A stretch of DNA of 61,315 nucleotides, taken from Paenibacillus sp. GTDB lineage: Bacteria > Bacillota > Bacilli > Paenibacillales > YIM-B00363. The stretch lies in the NCBI GenBank assembly GCA_031181325.1, contig JAPSKX010000006.1:1-61315 (forward strand), written 5' to 3'. The position numbers were made by a program, and so were the translations under genes. A model generated the notes under the pieces. That model was not told where the DNA came from. It did not search any database and was given only the letters and a program-made list of their open reading frames with translations. This document shows, piece after piece, positions 59,625 to 61,315 of the stretch. Position 1 is the stretch's first letter; each line of letters begins with the position of its first letter.

Positions 59625-60194
59625 TCACGACTTCTCATAAATAATCTGATAGGTCGGTAGGATCACTCCGCTTTCGTAAGTCTTGATGTCAGTTAATTTC
59701 AGATTAACTTTCTTCTTGCTGGCTCCAAACAACGGAATACCTTCACCAAGAATGATGGGATTGATCTTCAGAATCAACGTGTCAATCAATTGATGGTCAA
59801 GGAGCTTCCCGGCCAGCTGTCCCCCTCCGCATAACCATATCTTTTTCTGCTGATTCGTGTTTTCGTGTTTTAGCCTCGTACAAAACGACACTACATCCTC
59901 TTTGACAAGTTCCACTTTATCATTGGATTCAAATTCCATTTGATTGGAGAAAATATAATGCTTCAGTTCAGGATGCGCCACCTGCGCAATTCCGGAAGGT
60001 TCACCTGGTTTTAATCCGTACTGAAATCCATATTCATATGTATTCCTGCCCATTAATACAGCATGATACTGCCGGACGCTTTCGAAGAAATCGCCGCCGT
60101 CATCCGCATACAAAAATACTGAATCATCTGCAACGCCATTTTTGTCCGCAATAAAAAGATCGGCAGTTACGGCAACATGATACACCAGTTCCAT
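59625..60194 (-). CDS. Dihydrofolate-reductase-like (RibD C-terminal domain) protein
   Basis: A 189-residue reductase-fold protein: MELVYHVAVTADLFIADKNG, then YHAVLMGRNTYEYG, KKIWLCGGGQLAGKLLDHQL, and PIILGEGIPLFG. These match the YyaP/YwjB group of RibD-C proteins, which are NADPH-dependent reductases of unknown substrate. AT-richer composition. The 224-base gap before it holds nothing I can recognise. Confidence 0.9.
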   Translation of the reverse strand: MELVYHVAVTADLFIADKNGVADDSVFLYADDGGDFFESVRQYHAVLMGRNTYEYGFQYGLKPGEPSGIAQVAHPELKHYIFSNQMEFESNDKVELVKEDVVSFCTRLKHENTNQQKKIWLCGGGQLAGKLLDHQLIDTLILKINPIILGEGIPLFGASKKKVNLKLTDIKTYESGVILPTYQIIYEKS

Positions 60195-60380
60195 TATATA
60201 TTATCCCCCATTATAATGAACAAAACTCCCATAATATGGTACTCCAATTCAGTTTACTAATTCACCTAAAATACATCAATAGTTTCGCACCGTTATCAAG
60301 GAGCTTGCATACATAAGTATGTCGAAAAGCGATGCGGGTGTACGGTGTGACCCGCTGCCGTCAAAGCCTGCCGCGCGTCG

Positions 60381-60935
60381 TTATTCGCCTGCAATGAAGC
60401 TGTCGATCGCCGCCATTGGGAGATGATCAGTTAAAATGCGGCTATAATGAGCCAGCCGTACGATACCGCCCTCATCAATCAAAAATTCGGCAGGTATTCG
60501 ATTGAAATTTGAACCTTCCTCCGGAGTAAGGGCAAATCCGGCAGCAATTGCTTCTTCGGCAAACTTTTTCGTGTTCGCATCAGCCATTGTCATACGTACT
60601 TTCTCTTCGGACGTCTCGACACCGTACAAATCGTACAAATGCGCCTTCGGATCGGCAATGAGTGGGAACGGAGCGTTTTGAGCCCCGACGTACGTCCGCA
60701 TATTCACTTCCGGCGATTCAAAGACGGCGATAACCTCCATACCCCGTCTCTGCCAATCTGGATATCGGTCGATAAAATGATGCACCCGTAAATTGCAAAG
60801 AGCGCAAGCGGAGAAGCGCATAAAGGCGAGCAGCAATTTGCGGCCACGATAGCTATCAAGTGATATGGGATTACCGCAGTGGTCGGCGGCTCTGAATGCT
60901 GGGGCATTCACGCCCTGTCGAAGCTGGTGAGTCAT
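60381..60935 (-). CDS. Peroxiredoxin-like AhpC/TSA-family protein
   Basis: A 184-residue thioredoxin-fold protein: GVNAPAFRAADHCGNPISLD, then LLLAFMRFSACALCNLRVHHF (the Cys pair at the active-site position), FPLIADPKAHLYDLYGVE and AEFLIDEGGIVRLAHYS. It belongs to the peroxiredoxin-like group with a CxxC. It would reduce peroxides or disulfides in the cytoplasm. GGAGGA lies 7 bases before the ATG at 60935; the frame extends to 61040. Confidence 0.9.
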   Translation of the reverse strand: MTHQLRQGVNAPAFRAADHCGNPISLDSYRGRKLLLAFMRFSACALCNLRVHHFIDRYPDWQRRGMEVIAVFESPEVNMRTYVGAQNAPFPLIADPKAHLYDLYGVETSEEKVRMTMADANTKKFAEEAIAAGFALTPEEGSNFNRIPAEFLIDEGGIVRLAHYSRILTDHLPMAAIDSFIAGE

Positions 60936-61011
60936 CAGTGGATTCCTCCAGTACTTGGGAAAGTGATTTACTGACCCAATATACCAGAATAATAAGCACC
61001 GTTTCTGTGAC

Positions 61012-61224
61012 CTAGTCACCCAATAGCACTTCCATTCCACTGCGGCGGTTGATTCGTATCCAACCTCGTCCTGTCTCCACCCACCCCTGCCGCTGAAATC
61101 GCTGCAACGTGCGGCTCACGACTTCACGGGCGGTGCCGACCTCGGTAGCAAGCTCGAAATGCGTTATTCGCAGCAACGGCTGCCGCTCCGACGTGGAACT
61201 CAGTAATACTTCGGCCAGCCGCAT
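61012..61224 (-). pseudogene. C-terminal DNA-binding domain of a Crp/Fnr-family regulator (5' part missing)
   Basis: Seventy codons from MRLAEVLLSSTSER to the stop. The helix-turn-helix is ITHFELATEVGTAREVVSRT, followed by the wing GWVETGRGWIRI. The N-terminal cyclic-nucleotide-type sensor domain should precede residue 1, but the sequence after 61224 has no resemblance to it. It is either truncated by rearrangement or cut by a false join. It is upstream of the peroxiredoxin gene on the same strand. Confidence 0.72.
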
Positions 61225-61315
61225 CGACGTCGGCGGGTACGAGGTGGAGGTCCAGCCGGCCACGGGCGAGGACCCCGTGCGGTGGGCGATCGCGTACCAG
61301 GTCGTCGACGGCAAG
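61225..61315 (+). other. GC-rich coding-like tail of foreign character at the window edge
   Basis: On the + strand this reads as an open stretch ending YEVEVQPATGEDPVRW then AIAYQVVDGK, with almost every third base G or C. That codon use is much stronger than in the neighbouring genes and recalls an actinobacterial gene fragment. It may be a contig-end artefact. Confidence 0.4.

Noticed and set aside
1..61315. CRISPR array, rRNA or tRNA genes
   Set aside because: No regularly spaced repeats, no rRNA-like blocks and no cloverleaf with a TTCRA arm were noticed on either strand by eye; a tRNAscan run would settle the latter.

Overview
This is a GC-rich, gene-dense stretch of a Firmicutes chromosome, most likely from the Paenibacillaceae (Paenibacillus/Cohnella type). 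The evidence is gene content: Bacillus-type stress, osmoprotection, copper and sporulation-kinase-like genes, many AraC and YesM/YesN-type sugar regulators, and Gram-positive sugar ABC transporters of the lipoprotein plus LplB/YtcP-permease type without their own ATPase. Clear AGGAGG-like ribosome binding sites support this. No rRNA, tRNA or CRISPR array was seen.

Layout. 1-3150 is an iron-uptake block: a YclN-like petrobactin/siderophore permease cut by the window edge, a nitroreductase and a Btr-like AraC regulator fused to a binding-protein domain, with two Fur boxes. 3220-6722 holds a stress SDR, a small charged protein and a PAS-GAF-GGDEF-EAL protein. 6750-11270 holds ilvB-ilvN (branched-chain amino acids), divergent from a STAND-ATPase LuxR regulator. 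11260-15790 has a small membrane protein, an AraC regulator, a secreted polysaccharide deacetylase, an esterase and a RecF-like ATPase.

16070-19780 holds a RuBisCO-like protein next to a DUF1537 sugar-acid kinase, with a divergent AraC regulator. This is the OiaX/OiaK arrangement of D-apiose breakdown. About 4.5 kb away (23264-25797) sits a glycoside hydrolase with an apiosidase-like (DUF4038, GH140-related) architecture plus an aldo/keto reductase, so the window may encode both release and catabolism of the branched pentose apiose. Between them are small genes, a broken MFS transporter and a PAS histidine kinase preceded by a short leader with an intrinsic terminator.

25820-28140 is a decaying zone with three broken genes. 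28780-34133 is an osmoprotection block: opuA operon, divergent GbsR-type regulator and a BCCT transporter. 34250-42680 is a complete sugar-responsive unit (YesN/YesM two-component system, ABC transporter, unknown 452-aa enzyme-like protein). 42860-46815 holds a YdeI-type remnant, an unusual siroheme-reductase-like half protein, and copA and csoR with a clear CsoR operator. 46879-48732 has an Lrp regulator, an MBL hydrolase and a Rieske protein. 48729-58118 is a second sugar block: ABC transporter, dCache-AraC regulator, acetyl-esterase-like hydrolase, amidohydrolase and a truncated GH130 gene.

58150-61040 is AT-richer and carries PhzF, an integrase fragment, a dihydrofolate-reductase-like protein and a peroxiredoxin, which suggests acquired DNA. 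The last ~90 bases look like very GC-rich coding sequence on the + strand abutting a truncated Crp/Fnr gene, possibly a chimeric contig end. Starts were chosen from ribosome binding sites; functional names rest on recognising protein families by eye, not on a search.
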